Below, piece by piece: positions 41,441 to 50,679 of a stretch of 64,000 nt of DNA. Within the stretch, counting starts at the first letter, position 1. Each line of letters opens with the position of its first letter. The notes beneath the pieces were generated by a model that worked only from the letters and a program-made list of their open reading frames with translations, searched no databases and had not been told where the DNA came from. Made by a program: the position numbers and the translations under genes. The DNA is from Agarophyton chilense (lineage: Eukaryota > Rhodophyta > Florideophyceae > Gracilariales > Gracilariaceae), in the NCBI GenBank assembly GCA_030374765.1, contig JARGXX010000096.1, forward strand, positions 558,001 through 622,000. The letters run 5' to 3'.

Positions 41441-42595
41441 ATGGCGACGAAAAAACGATGTATCAACGCATTTCTGATTCGAATCAAAGGTGGGACGCAC
41501 TTTCGCGGCACCAAACCGTACATCATCACCTGCCTCGACAATGACCTGAGCACTGAATTGCATCGCACGCGGGCGGTGGAGGGCGCTCGCTACGTGGCAT
41601 GGAACGAGGCGTTCACAATTGACATATCTCAATACTGTGAAAGCGAGGAGAAGCAATCAAAACATGTTACGTTTGTGTTGATGGACGCCAACAAAACAGG
41701 CGTCAGTACCATTGGGTACGTGCAAGTTGGGCTACAAAACATTCGCAGCTCGCAACTGGAGGAAGTTACCGAAAAGATTGTGGATGCAAAGGGCACGTTG
41801 ACGTTTAGCACTGCGCCGGTGGAAGAGGAACGTTGGGCGTTTAGTGAATATGCAGAACAGGTCAAGGGGTATTTGAACAGCATGTTTGACGGGAAGAAGA
41901 GCGAGGGCGATGGAGCTTCAACGCAGAGTGAAAGTGTGTTTGTGAAGGGCAAAGGTGCTGCAAAGGGAATGGCGGCGTCGATTGTCGGGACGACGCAGTC
42001 GAAACTGTCATCGAAACCGTCTGGGGCGTCGTCCAGACTGGGCGCGCTGGAGGAAACGGTGCAGACCAAGGCGCACGAGACGAGGGAGGGGCTCACCCAG
42101 CTGGCGGAGCGCGTGAAGGGAGACGGCAAGGGCGACGACAAAGAAGGCGAAGCGAGAGAGGGCAAGTGCAGCAGCGGTGTTGACAGCGGTACTGACAGAC
42201 TGGGCGCGCTGGAGGAAATGGTGCAGACCAAGGCGCACGAGATGAGGGAGGGGCTCACCAAGGTGGTGGAGCGCGTGAAGGGCGGCGACAAGGGAGACGG
42301 CAAGGGGGACGACAAAGAAGGCGAAGCGGGAGAGGGCAAGTGCAGCAGCGGTGTTGACAGCGGTGTTGAAAGATTGGGCGCGCTGGAGGAAATGGTGCAG
42401 ACCAAGGCGCACGAGATGAGGGAGAGGCTCACCAAGGTGGTGGAGCGCGTGAAGGGCGGCGACAAGGGAGACGGCAAGGGGGACAGCAAGGGCGGCGACA
42501 CGGCAGACGACAAGAGTGACGACGAAGGCGAGGGAGAAGAGGTGACACGCGCGGCACACGCGCCCACGCCGCGTGGCCACGTACACATTCAGTGA
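41441..42595 (+). CDS. C2-domain protein with three long repeats, 384 aa
   Basis: Residues about 5-120 form a C2-like beta sandwich (INAFLIRIKGG ... KPYIITCLDND ... RYVAWNEAFTIDI ... VTFVLMDANKTGVSTIGYVQV), a membrane or protein-binding module. Two of the usual Ca-binding Asp positions look replaced (GTKPY for DPY, DANKT in loop 3), so Ca-independent binding is likely. From residue 200, three copies of a 54-58 residue unit follow, starting at residues 200, 254 and 312. Each has a helical part (LGALEEMVQTKAHEMREGLT) and a Gly/Lys/Asp-rich linker. The helices could form amphipathic or coiled structures. The C-terminus is acidic then basic (DDEGEGEEVTR). The family is unknown beyond C2. Intronless; about 370 bp upstream of membrane orphan B on the same strand. 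Confidence 0.7.
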   Translation: MATKKRCINAFLIRIKGGTHFRGTKPYIITCLDNDLSTELHRTRAVEGARYVAWNEAFTIDISQYCESEEKQSKHVTFVLMDANKTGVSTIGYVQVGLQNIRSSQLEEVTEKIVDAKGTLTFSTAPVEEERWAFSEYAEQVKGYLNSMFDGKKSEGDGASTQSESVFVKGKGAAKGMAASIVGTTQSKLSSKPSGASSRLGALEETVQTKAHETREGLTQLAERVKGDGKGDDKEGEAREGKCSSGVDSGTDRLGALEEMVQTKAHEMREGLTKVVERVKGGDKGDGKGDDKEGEAGEGKCSSGVDSGVERLGALEEMVQTKAHEMRERLTKVVERVKGGDKGDGKGDSKGGDTADDKSDDEGEGEEVTRAAHAPTPRGHVHIQ

Positions 42596-42966
42596 AATGA
42601 CGACAGCCAAGCGCAAATTGCAGCGATGTATGAGTTACAGTACACGTCAGCCGCCACAACCCAAAAAGCAGCGTCGAAACGGCACTGAGCTACAAACGGA
42701 TAGCAATGCGAGCGTTGGCACCAACGCCAACGGGTGACCGCATGTCAGTGAGCCTGTCAGTCGAGTGCGGCGAGTGCAGCCTGTGTCTTGTTTTCTACGC
42801 GAGGCTCAATGTGTAGTGTACTTAAACCGCAGCCGCCTGTGCGCTTTAGCCACATTGGCTTTGAGAGACGTTCAGCGATTCGCATACCCTACCGTGTGAA
42901 TCGGTAGCAAACTTCTTGCGCGCTCTTCGACGACCACTTTCTTGCTCGCCTTTGATCGCGCTTTCC
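42596..42966. other. Intergenic
   Basis: Between the C2 gene and membrane orphan B, both on the plus strand. No gene or clear promoter element seen. Confidence 0.5.
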
Positions 42967-43977
42967 ATGGAGGACGTTGCTACCATGTCGCCGCCCGACG
43001 TGGAGGCTGCCGGTGAAGGCAAGCTGCACGCCAACAACCAAACGCTGCCGTTCATGGAGGCCGCTGCCATGCTCACCGTGTGGTCGCTGCTCGTCATCAA
43101 TGAAGGCGCCATTCGTCTCGTCCAGTCCAACCCCTCACTGGGTCTGTTCGAGCCGGGTCCCTCCAGAATCGTCCGTTTCTTCCCCTTTCTCGGCGGGCTC
43201 TTCGAGGTGTTTTTCGGTTTGCTGGGCTTTTTCGTCGGCTTCGCCGCCCTCATACTGCGCTGGCACAGCCCGCTCTTCACCAAACTCTCCATGGCCGTGC
43301 AGAGCGTCATGGGCTGGTTTGTGTTCATTCTGTTTGTGATTGCGCTGCCGGCCGTGCGCGCTGCCGACGGGAAAAACTTTCATGGACGTCTCTCCGACGG
43401 CGAGAATCAATTGCTCATCACCATGGGCATCCTCACGTCATTCAACTTTTGTCTGGCGCTACAGGGCGGTCAGTTCCTCTTCTTCGGGCGTCTGGTGAGC
43501 GCGGCCACCGGTCAAGACTTTCTCAAGTCGCAGTCCGGCAACAAGATGCGTGCCGTGTTCTGGAACATGAATCTGGCCGCATCCGGGCTGTGGACCATTA
43601 TTGCTGGTTCGTTGGTGCTTTCCAGCATTGGCGGCGGTAAGATTGCCAAGCCATTTGTGGCTGCGCCGCACGTGGGCTTGCTGCCCGCTATGACCGTCAC
43701 GGCGGGCGTGTTAATGCTGATAGGCGGATTAGCTGGCGCTGCGCTGGCCGCCAGTGGCTCGTCTGTGCCGGGTGCGTACTACGTTGGCGCGGCGTTTGTG
43801 TATCTGTTTGCATACCTCAACTTCACCATTGTGCAATTTGGACAGCTCGACGTTACCGTCGTGGACCCCATTGATGGCGCCACCGCGCTGCACGGCGGGC
43901 TGGTGTTCATGGTTGTCGCGCTCGGGCCGTATTTTGTTAACAAGGCCGACCGCGAGAGGAAGGGCGAAGCATACTAG
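42967..43977 (+). CDS. Multi-pass membrane orphan B, 336 aa (paralogue of 38933-39958)
   Basis: ATG 42967 (MEDVATMSPPDVE) starts a short hydrophilic N-terminus followed by about eight membrane helices. Its sequence runs parallel to orphan A throughout, with WSLLVINEGAIRLVQSNPS, PFLGGLFEVFFGLLG, FNFCLALQGGQFLF, KMRAVFWNMNLA, LNFTIVQ, DGATALHGGL and LGPYF in common. GC content and codon use differ from copy A (this one is richer in GC-ending codons), so the duplication is old or expression differs. The final residues (DRERKGEAY) mirror the basic end of copy A. An upstream in-frame stretch from 42916 is not conserved and is left out. Function unknown. Intronless. Confidence 0.72.
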   Translation: MEDVATMSPPDVEAAGEGKLHANNQTLPFMEAAAMLTVWSLLVINEGAIRLVQSNPSLGLFEPGPSRIVRFFPFLGGLFEVFFGLLGFFVGFAALILRWHSPLFTKLSMAVQSVMGWFVFILFVIALPAVRAADGKNFHGRLSDGENQLLITMGILTSFNFCLALQGGQFLFFGRLVSAATGQDFLKSQSGNKMRAVFWNMNLAASGLWTIIAGSLVLSSIGGGKIAKPFVAAPHVGLLPAMTVTAGVLMLIGGLAGAALAASGSSVPGAYYVGAAFVYLFAYLNFTIVQFGQLDVTVVDPIDGATALHGGLVFMVVALGPYFVNKADRERKGEAY

Positions 43978-44643
43978 AGAACACCCTTTCATGTTATTTT
44001 GTGACTTTTTGGTTTTTTTTTCTTCCTGTTTTTCGTGTGCGTCCTGTGGGGATTATTTGTGCTATTTTTTTGAGCGATGCGTGTACAGTATTTGAGTAAA
44101 CACAACGCATTTCTGATGAGAGTGGCAGCTAAATGTTGCTAACTCTCAGCATCATTTCCTGTTTTTCGTATTCACAGCTTACGCCTTACGCCCTGCCCTT
44201 TCCACAGTCGCGCTGCCGCGCTGAGTTATTCATTTCGACGCTGGGCTGTTTAGTTTCTTTTCTCGTCGCAATTGGGACTCTCATGTAAACTTTTGCACTC
44301 TCCCACCAGCAGCCGCCCAACACGCGCTGCTGCATTTGCGCGCGTGCCTACGTGTCATCACGCCCGATGGCTACACCATTCATCTGGGAAAGCGATACCT
44401 TCCGGAAGCAGTTTTGCGTTCGCTTTTGGCAGGCTGCTTTTATATACAGTACAAGTCCCAGTCACGTGTCAATTGCCACGTGGCATGCGCACTGACGCGT
44501 CATTACACTGGGGAGGGGAAGGGACACGCGCCTGCTTTGTATCAGTTTATGCCCTTTTTTGGGACAACAAACAGTCTGTTAGCACACTGCGGTTTTTTGA
44601 TTTCATGATAATTTTGACGTTTTTCTGTCGTACTTGTAGTGGC
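43978..44643. other. Intergenic, T-rich 3' flank then promoter-like stretch
   Basis: The first 100 bp are T-rich, as expected for a 3' end. The remainder leads into the U4-like RNA gene. A long plus-strand frame crossing here has no ATG-supported domain and is probably chance. Confidence 0.4.
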
Positions 44644-44785
44644 AGCGTCGCGCAGTGGAACTATCGTAGAGCGCATGCGAAATCAGAAAACGGGACCAAG
44701 TACCCCGTTCTCCTTTTGGAGCGACCATGTTCGCACTGGCCGCTCCGGGCTTTGTTTACTTGCCCCGGGAATCGGACGCGCGATC
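44644..44785 (+). ncRNA. U4 snRNA-like gene, short 5' stem-loop
   Basis: Starts AGC, then GCGCAGTGG, one short mismatch, TATCGTAG, the order and spacing of the U4 5' end that pairs with U6 (stem II). Next GAGCGC and TGCGAAATC align loosely with the 5' stem-loop end and stem I strand, and GAAAAC ... CCAAGTACCCCG matches the central U4 segment. A GGAGCG/CGCTCC hairpin follows, then a second stem-loop. The part of the 5' stem-loop that holds the k-turn (UGA...GA) appears shortened by some 15-20 nt, and no standard AAUUUUUGA Sm site is seen; the nearest is GCTTTGTTTAC. It may be a divergent U4 or a U4 pseudogene. Comparison is from memory of the human sequence. The 3' end is approximate. Confidence 0.45.
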
Positions 44786-44833
44786 TCCGACAGCACTTCC
44801 TATTGTTACACGTTTCGTGTGTTGTCGATTTTA

Positions 44834-45146
44834 GGTTCCGCACTCCCCCTCTTGGCCGGAGACAGCTGTTGTCGAGACACTACAAAGATCGCGGCCAATC
44901 CGTAAGTAACTCACGGACGACATCGCCGCACCACGCTTCACCACGTCAATCATATGCTCTCTAACTGCTTTGCGTTTTTACTGCTGTTTCTTTTGTGCGT
45001 GCAATTAAAAAAGTAAAGAGTACCTCGATCAAAAGATCTTTGACCGCTTTGAGAAAGAAAACCACGCACTTTTCAACCAACTGGTGAAAAAGCACGGCAA
45101 CCTTGAGTTCCTCGATCTATTGATCACTAAGAACTCAGGCGTCTAA
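44834..45146 (+). CDS. 3' end of a spliced gene, unknown product (partial)
   Basis: A strong intron runs from GTAAGT at 44902 to an AG near 45013-45020, with branch motif CTAACTG at 44961, the same heptamer as in the SNF8 intron, followed by a pyrimidine-rich stretch. After it a 41-codon segment reads YLDQKIFDRFEKENHALFNQ then LVKKHGNLEFLDLLITKNSG and V, ending in TAA at 45144-45146. Three AGs (45013, 45018, 45020) are possible acceptors, each joining a different upstream frame, so the exon before 44902 cannot be read with certainty. No ATG lies between the U4-like gene and the donor, so the gene must start further left or have another intron. Product unknown; the visible end is charged and helical. 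Confidence 0.4.
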
Positions 45147-45419
45147 CGAAAAAGAGCGCTGAACAACTGCGATAAGCGCAAGGGTCTGGATTTCTCAGGC
45201 CAGAGCGAGATACACGCATTTTTCAAAGCCACGGCCGTTATTATGCATTCAAAACAGTTGGACCAAATTCCAAGAAGTAGAGGCCAGACGTAGGGTAGCG
45301 ATTGGGTGACTAGAAGTCGATGCGTATTGGGCAAATATGTTCAAACTGCAAGCCGAATGGGCCCAATGCCTAAAGTCTTTCGGCTCATGGATGAACCTTG
45401 CCATGTTCAGCGCCCGCAA

Positions 45420-46744
45420 CCATCAAAACCTTCTAAAATGGATTCAGATTACTCATTCTCGTCTTCCAAAGATGAAACACTATACCACACGGCACTGATT
45501 TTGCAATTATTCGCTGCAAACAGAGTAAAATGCTTGCAAGAAATCCATAGAGAGGTGATGCCTGTCTTGGTCGTTGTTCAAACCGATAAATTGTTCATAA
45601 ACAAGAAGGTAAGAAAATCGATCTAGATTACTTTCGCCGAATCTATATTAACTCTGAACCGCTGTTTTTAGTCTCCGGATTTGAGTGCTGGTTGGCGGTG
45701 ACACGAAAGATATGCGAAAAGCTATGATCAGCGTTTTGTGAAACAAATTCGTTTTTCTTGCAACAGCTAGATTCTTTTACGAAGGAAGGCGCAAGCACAG
45801 ATCAAAAATAACAGGTGCTCTGTGGAAATTGAGTTCTGGAATTGCTCCAGATCATCTCGTAGCATTTGTTCGACTCCATGATTCAACTATAGAGTTTACA
45901 ATAAAATAGATTTGCGCCACTGTGATACAATGTTTTAGGGAGCAGTGCCTCTAGAGGCCTTCGGAATACGATTTACGAAGAATTAGAATTGACTATGCAA
46001 TTCTCCATTTTCCTGGATGTATTGGAGCGCTGGACTGTTCAAAAAGGGAGTGGTAAAATGCCGGTGGCATGGCATAGTCAAAAAAATGGATAAAGTAAGC
46101 AAGCCGATTCTGCGTATGGAAGTTTTATGAGTTGAAAAGCTGCGTATATGGCATGTGATTTTTGGATCGCCTGGGGCAAAATATGATATTACTATTATGT
46201 CACAGAGATCTCTCTTCAATGATTACGCAGCGGAAAATGACCAAATGTTTCTCCTACAACAAACAAAGCTGGGACCTCTATCGACTGGTTTTACTACCTT
46301 TGCGACAGCATATATCCAATATATCGGTTCTTTTAGAAGCTACACCTTGACTCAAAGACGAAAATGAGCAAGCTCGACACTAAAGAACACATCTCTGCTC
46401 GCAAGAAAGTAGAGAGAGTGTTTGTCGCTTTTTACGGTCAGTTTGATGTACTTGATAGACCATCCAGATTGGCCTGGTGACAAGATCTCCATAATATTGT
46501 CGTTTGATGCTGTATTTTGCACAACATGGTTGCTGAAGAGCGTGGATATCGTGTAATAGAAACTTTTTGACTACCAGAAGCCGAAATACAGACGAATGGT
46601 ATTATGTATAGCGCAATCACCCATCCCAACAGCAACTATGTAGCAGGATGAGATTTGAAGAACAATGTTGGATCCAAGCAAAAGTCTTTCACAGCACTTG
46701 ATGATGAAATAAATTCTTACACAGAACTCCTGGAACAGTCATGA
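45420..46744 (+). pseudogene. PIF/Harbinger transposase relic (HARBI1-like)
   Basis: Decayed DDE nuclease on the plus strand. Landmarks in order: MDSDYSFSSS and DYFRRIYINSE (N-terminal FRRRFRM region), STDQK.TGALWKLSSG and SG.APDHLV (A.rmLayG.saD region), HDSTIEF (the ST segment), RPSEYDLRRI, FPGCIGALDCSKREW (catalytic site one, GCIGalDC..weW), LRIWHV-like ELKS.VYGM then FGSPGAKYDITIMSQ (site two region), ARKKVERVFVAFYGQF (catalytic Glu region) and CILHNMVAEERG. Several stops and frame changes break it. A Myb-like partner gene lies 1.1 kb to the right in the opposite orientation. Inverted repeats at the ends were not found by eye. Confidence 0.7.
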
Positions 46745-47877
46745 CTATATGGAAGATGTGTAGGTGTTTGAGACGTATATGTCTCGGGACTAAGTTTTTC
46801 TTTACTTCAACTTTGAGACGTTCTAGTTTCCATCCTGGTCCACATTCGACAAAGTAAGTAGTGCATGCGCAGTTTTATTTTCACCTTTACATGCATTGTC
46901 AATCAGATTGACTGATTCATCTTCTCCGTTCGGTTGGGTGTTCTTTGTGGGATGTGCCGAAGCGCTATCTTTCTGTTCAAGTCGTTTGAGCTAGCGCGAT
47001 TTTATTAGACGTTGAATCTCGACCTTCTCCATGTCGGTTACACCTGATGTCGCCGCCATGAGTTTTCTGACCGTCTCCTAGTTCTAGCATTCTGGATGCA
47101 CATGATTTCAACCGTTTGAAACACTACGAAGTCGCGATACGGCAATCATAAGCTATTGCTTGGGCTGTGCTCGATTACGAGAAGTTATGAGAAGACTTAC
47201 TTCATGGAAAGGTTTGGCCAGTAGAAATTTAATTAAAAAGTCCTGTTTTTAGTCTACACTGTAACGTGCTATCACCAAATATTTTACTTGGTATTATTTA
47301 GATAATTGTGTAGTGTCACGCCACATGTATGCATTACTGTACTGTTCTTGCTTTGTCTCTTGGCACATTAAAGGGCGCAAGGCCGAGGGGAGGACGGCGC
47401 GAGGCCAATCAACCAACCTCAACACCATCTTGGTGAGTCCTAAAAATCCTAAAGTGGTACACCACAAACGGGCACCTATATTAACAGTTCTTAGCCGTTC
47501 TGAGCTATAGCTTTTGTTCCGAGGATACCCTCTACTGTTGCACATTTATAGCACTTATTATAAAGCTTTCGGTGTGTGTGTGTGTGTGTATGTGTTGTTT
47601 TTTTGTTGTTTCCTCTACTGTTACCTGGTTATTTGTGTTGCCACAAGGGTTGTAGAGCCGATCTATTGTGCATTACGAACCGCCGCATCCATACATCCGC
47701 CTCGTGAATACACGTATTATCCCCATTTTTCAGGCACACCTGGCTCCTTTCCGCACACTCTCTTCTTATCTAAGAACCGTCGCTCGCAAGGTGACCCCTG
47801 CTCTTCGCGGTTATTTCTGTGGATATCCACCCCACACCGAGACCTCTACAGTCTTCAGTGGAATATCACACCAGTCT
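46745..47877. other. Inside of the Harbinger relic, no gene
   Basis: Lies between the convergent transposase and Myb-like relics. Includes a short TG microsatellite at 47572-47595. Plus-strand frames at 47.5-47.9 kb are low-complexity. Confidence 0.4.
47572..47595 (+). repeat. TG dinucleotide microsatellite
   Basis: About nine TG units followed by an interrupted pair (TATGTG). Confidence 0.8.
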
Positions 47878-48671
47878 AGCCTCTCACGCTGCAGCTCAAT
47901 CTTCTCATTCGCCACCTTTGCCTTCAAACGAACTCATTTTGTTAGATTACACTCAATTCTTTCTACAGAAGCAGACATTGTTTCATCCTTAGAGTTTTGC
48001 TTATCCAGTTTGAGCTTTTTTGCAGTGATTTATTCCTCTTCCAACTTCTTCGCTGGTTTGCTCTCCATTGGCCGCTCCGATTTGTATTCACCTCTCTGTT
48101 CCATCTCCTCAATACCAGCTCCTTTCAGAAGAGTTGTTTCCTTGTTATAAACTTTAAAAGATTCCTTGAACTTGGAATTTTTAGAAAAGTGGTAGTTAGG
48201 ATTACGCACACAGTCATAAACATGAGATATGGACCTACTTCCATCGATTTAAATAAAGTTTGCGCAACGCAGCATTGCAGTCTCGTCTACGTTTCCTGTG
48301 AGATTCATACCATAAACCCGATCCAAGCACGCTTTAAACCTAGTACATTCAGCGCAAATCCTGTCCCAGTACTTGCGGCATCTGTCCGATGAACGACCCT
48401 CCCACTGCCTACTGTCGAGTTTGCATCCGGTTCCTAGGAGTGTGATTGAGATTCCATAATTGCCGCCATCTTTAATTAATGCTGCCCTGATACGCCGGCC
48501 ATGCTCTACCCCCGACATGCTGGAGCCTACTGCTGGATAGGTAGAGACAGAAAAAGCACCACGAACCAGAGCCAATGTTTCTGTTTCGTTCCACTGCAGG
48601 TTCTTTCCCTTTGCTGCACGGCTAGACGTTGTGATGGCAGTGCCATTCTCTTTCGTATTCCCTGAACTCAT
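47878..48671 (-). pseudogene. Myb/SANT-like gene of the Harbinger relic
   Basis: ATG 48671 opens a 140-residue frame to 48249. A Ser/Thr-rich start is followed by a trihelix-like domain: LQWNETETLALVRGAF (helix 1, Trp in place), then GRSSDRCRKYWDRICAECTR (recognition helix part) and FKACLDRVYGMNLTG. Beyond the stop the minus strand still reads coiled-coil protein (PMESKPAKKLEEE, ITAKKLKLDKQNSKDE, ECNLTK, VRLKAKVANEKIELQRE) down to about 47878 in another frame with two stops, so the gene is broken. In PIF/Harbinger elements such a Myb-like protein binds the ends and imports the nuclease. Its closeness to the transposase relic at 45.4-46.7 kb fits one two-gene element. Confidence 0.6.
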
Positions 48672-50679
48672 GTCGGTGGTGGAAACTGTGGCCTGAGCAC
48701 AAGGCGATAGAAATGCCTCTGATGGACAAGGCAGGCGTTGTCAGGCTTGAGCAACCGCTTTGTCCAATTTGCAGCACTTTATAGGCCACATCTTTTTGTT
48801 AGCACAAGTAATGCCATTTCGGTTGTCAGATTTGGCGCCCAAACTCTGGGAGCTCTCCTTTCTGCGTTTTCGTTGGCACATGGGTGCGCTCCGACGATAA
48901 CGGCGAAGGCACGGCCGAAAGCGGCCGAGAAACGACTTACGTCGTTCAACTGCGTCGATGGAGCGTGGCGGTCGGAGGTGCCTCTGCAGCGGGAGGCACG
49001 CTAGACTAAAAACGGTTCAATTTGGGGCGGACTAAGAATTTTGCGCTGCTTTTCGGGAATTACGCTAGCCGTTGGAGAGAATTTTGGACAAAATTTTGGA
49101 CAAATCCATCGGGTCTGGGCTTTGTTCAAGCGGTCGGAAATGCCCGTTCGCGAAAAAAAAGTTGGAAATATGATAAAACATTGCCAAGTACGCCGTATTC
49201 AAGTGGCGGAGGGTACTCAAGCTCCATCATAGTATCAGTTGCGAGGCAAGAACTCGTTACCCGCGCCGCACGGCGAAGTACCTCCGCTGCAAAGAAAACG
49301 ATGGAATGGGTGACACGATGCGACATGGCGGGAAGTTGCGGCAGGCCAAAGCAATAGCTCTTATCACTGTTATGCGATGATTAAATGCCATGATCAGTCA
49401 ATCGGTTCCAACCATCATCGCAACGCAGTTGCGACTAGGACGGATCAAACCGGAGGTTTTTCACTACACGAAGTGGTGATTAATCGTTTGAAGGGCATTT
49501 ATTCCTGAAACCGATATCCCCACCCCATCGAATGTCTCGCAGAGAAATGGAACATGGAAGAGCTTCTATAGATTAGTAAAGCAGAAACCAAGGGGCGCGA
49601 ACGGTATCTTCTCGAAAACATCGATGTAGATAGTGTACTTGTTCGCGCACTACAGCTCGACAGTTTTGGAAGTTTGGCTGTCCTTAGAAGGTTCTGTGAA
49701 CTTCCAAATCGTCTGCCTGACCATTATTCTGCTCATTGGTACCGTCTTTACAAAAATAGCACTGATTCGAAAGAGTGTTCGTTGAAATCGTGATGTTCAT
49801 CTGTACGGACTCGGTGCTACGAGGAAAGAACGGTGTGTGTCGCTATGGTGGAACCCAATACTACGCACTGAACCAACACGACTAGAATTCCGACTGGCGT
49901 CCGATCCAGTTCCATTCCATTACCGGCGACGGTTTAGCGAACGCCCTGGGTGACCAGGGGATATGGAACTATGGAATTCAATATAACTTGGAGCATGAAA
50001 CACTGGTCGATTCAAAGTGCATACAATTTATCCGGGATATTAATGTGTTGGATGCGCTGGATCATCACTGCGCTCGATATCCGTGTGTTACAGTTCGTGT
50101 TTCCAGTCCTGGCTCTTGTTTTCGTACTTCCCACTCCGCGCGTTATGAATTGAAAGAGGAGCGCATGCTTGTGTGCCGTACTGACAACATGTGCGTGTAA
50201 TCTTCACTTGCAAATAATATCTCGCGCGTAATCGATGAACAGTATGTTGAAAACGTTGTTCTACGCCCAGAGTTACTACACATGATATCTTTTGGCAGAG
50301 CGGCAGGTTGCGTGCACGAGAAAGCCAAGCGCGTTTTCTTGGAGCGAGTTTACTTTGATGTGGACAAGCACCACTCGGGGGTAGGTTGGTTTCTTAAGCA
50401 AGCATCTGAAGTATTCTACTGCGACTACGCGCCTCCAAAGTCGATCACTTTATACGCGTTGGCGTTGATCGCAGACAGATCCTCGATGCCGTGGAGCACT
50501 TTCCCTTGTGTCTTTGTGAAGAATCCCTGGAGTAATTCGTCGGTAATCCTCGAGAGTTCCAACGCATATTTGAAATGAGGAAGGTCAAGGAGGTCAAGAT
50601 AGAAAGGGGTGGAAACAAGAATGGCTCGGCTAAGAATCATAGGAAGTGCATGCGGAGCGCCAAATAGTTCTATTGTATG
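48672..50679. other. Unassigned, decayed plus-strand coding pieces
   Basis: Plus-strand segments between 49.0 and 50.58 kb look like protein, for example LENIDVDSVLVRALQLDSFG, INVLDALDHHCARYPCVTV and AAGCVHEKAKRVFLERVYFD, spread over different frames. I cannot name them. They may be a host pseudogene or part of a mobile element. They end just before the copia relic, which lies on the other strand. Confidence 0.3.

Noticed and set aside
41629-42616. Long minus-strand frames antisense to the C2 repeat gene
   Set aside because: Open only because the gene repeats are GC-rich and periodic. The plus strand has the C2 fold and coherent repeats.
44640-44790. tRNA gene or tRNA-derived SINE
   Set aside because: GCGCAGTGG resembles an A box, and the reverse strand has a GATTCCCGGG-like B box, but no cloverleaf or acceptor stem could be drawn. 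The U4 match is longer and collinear.
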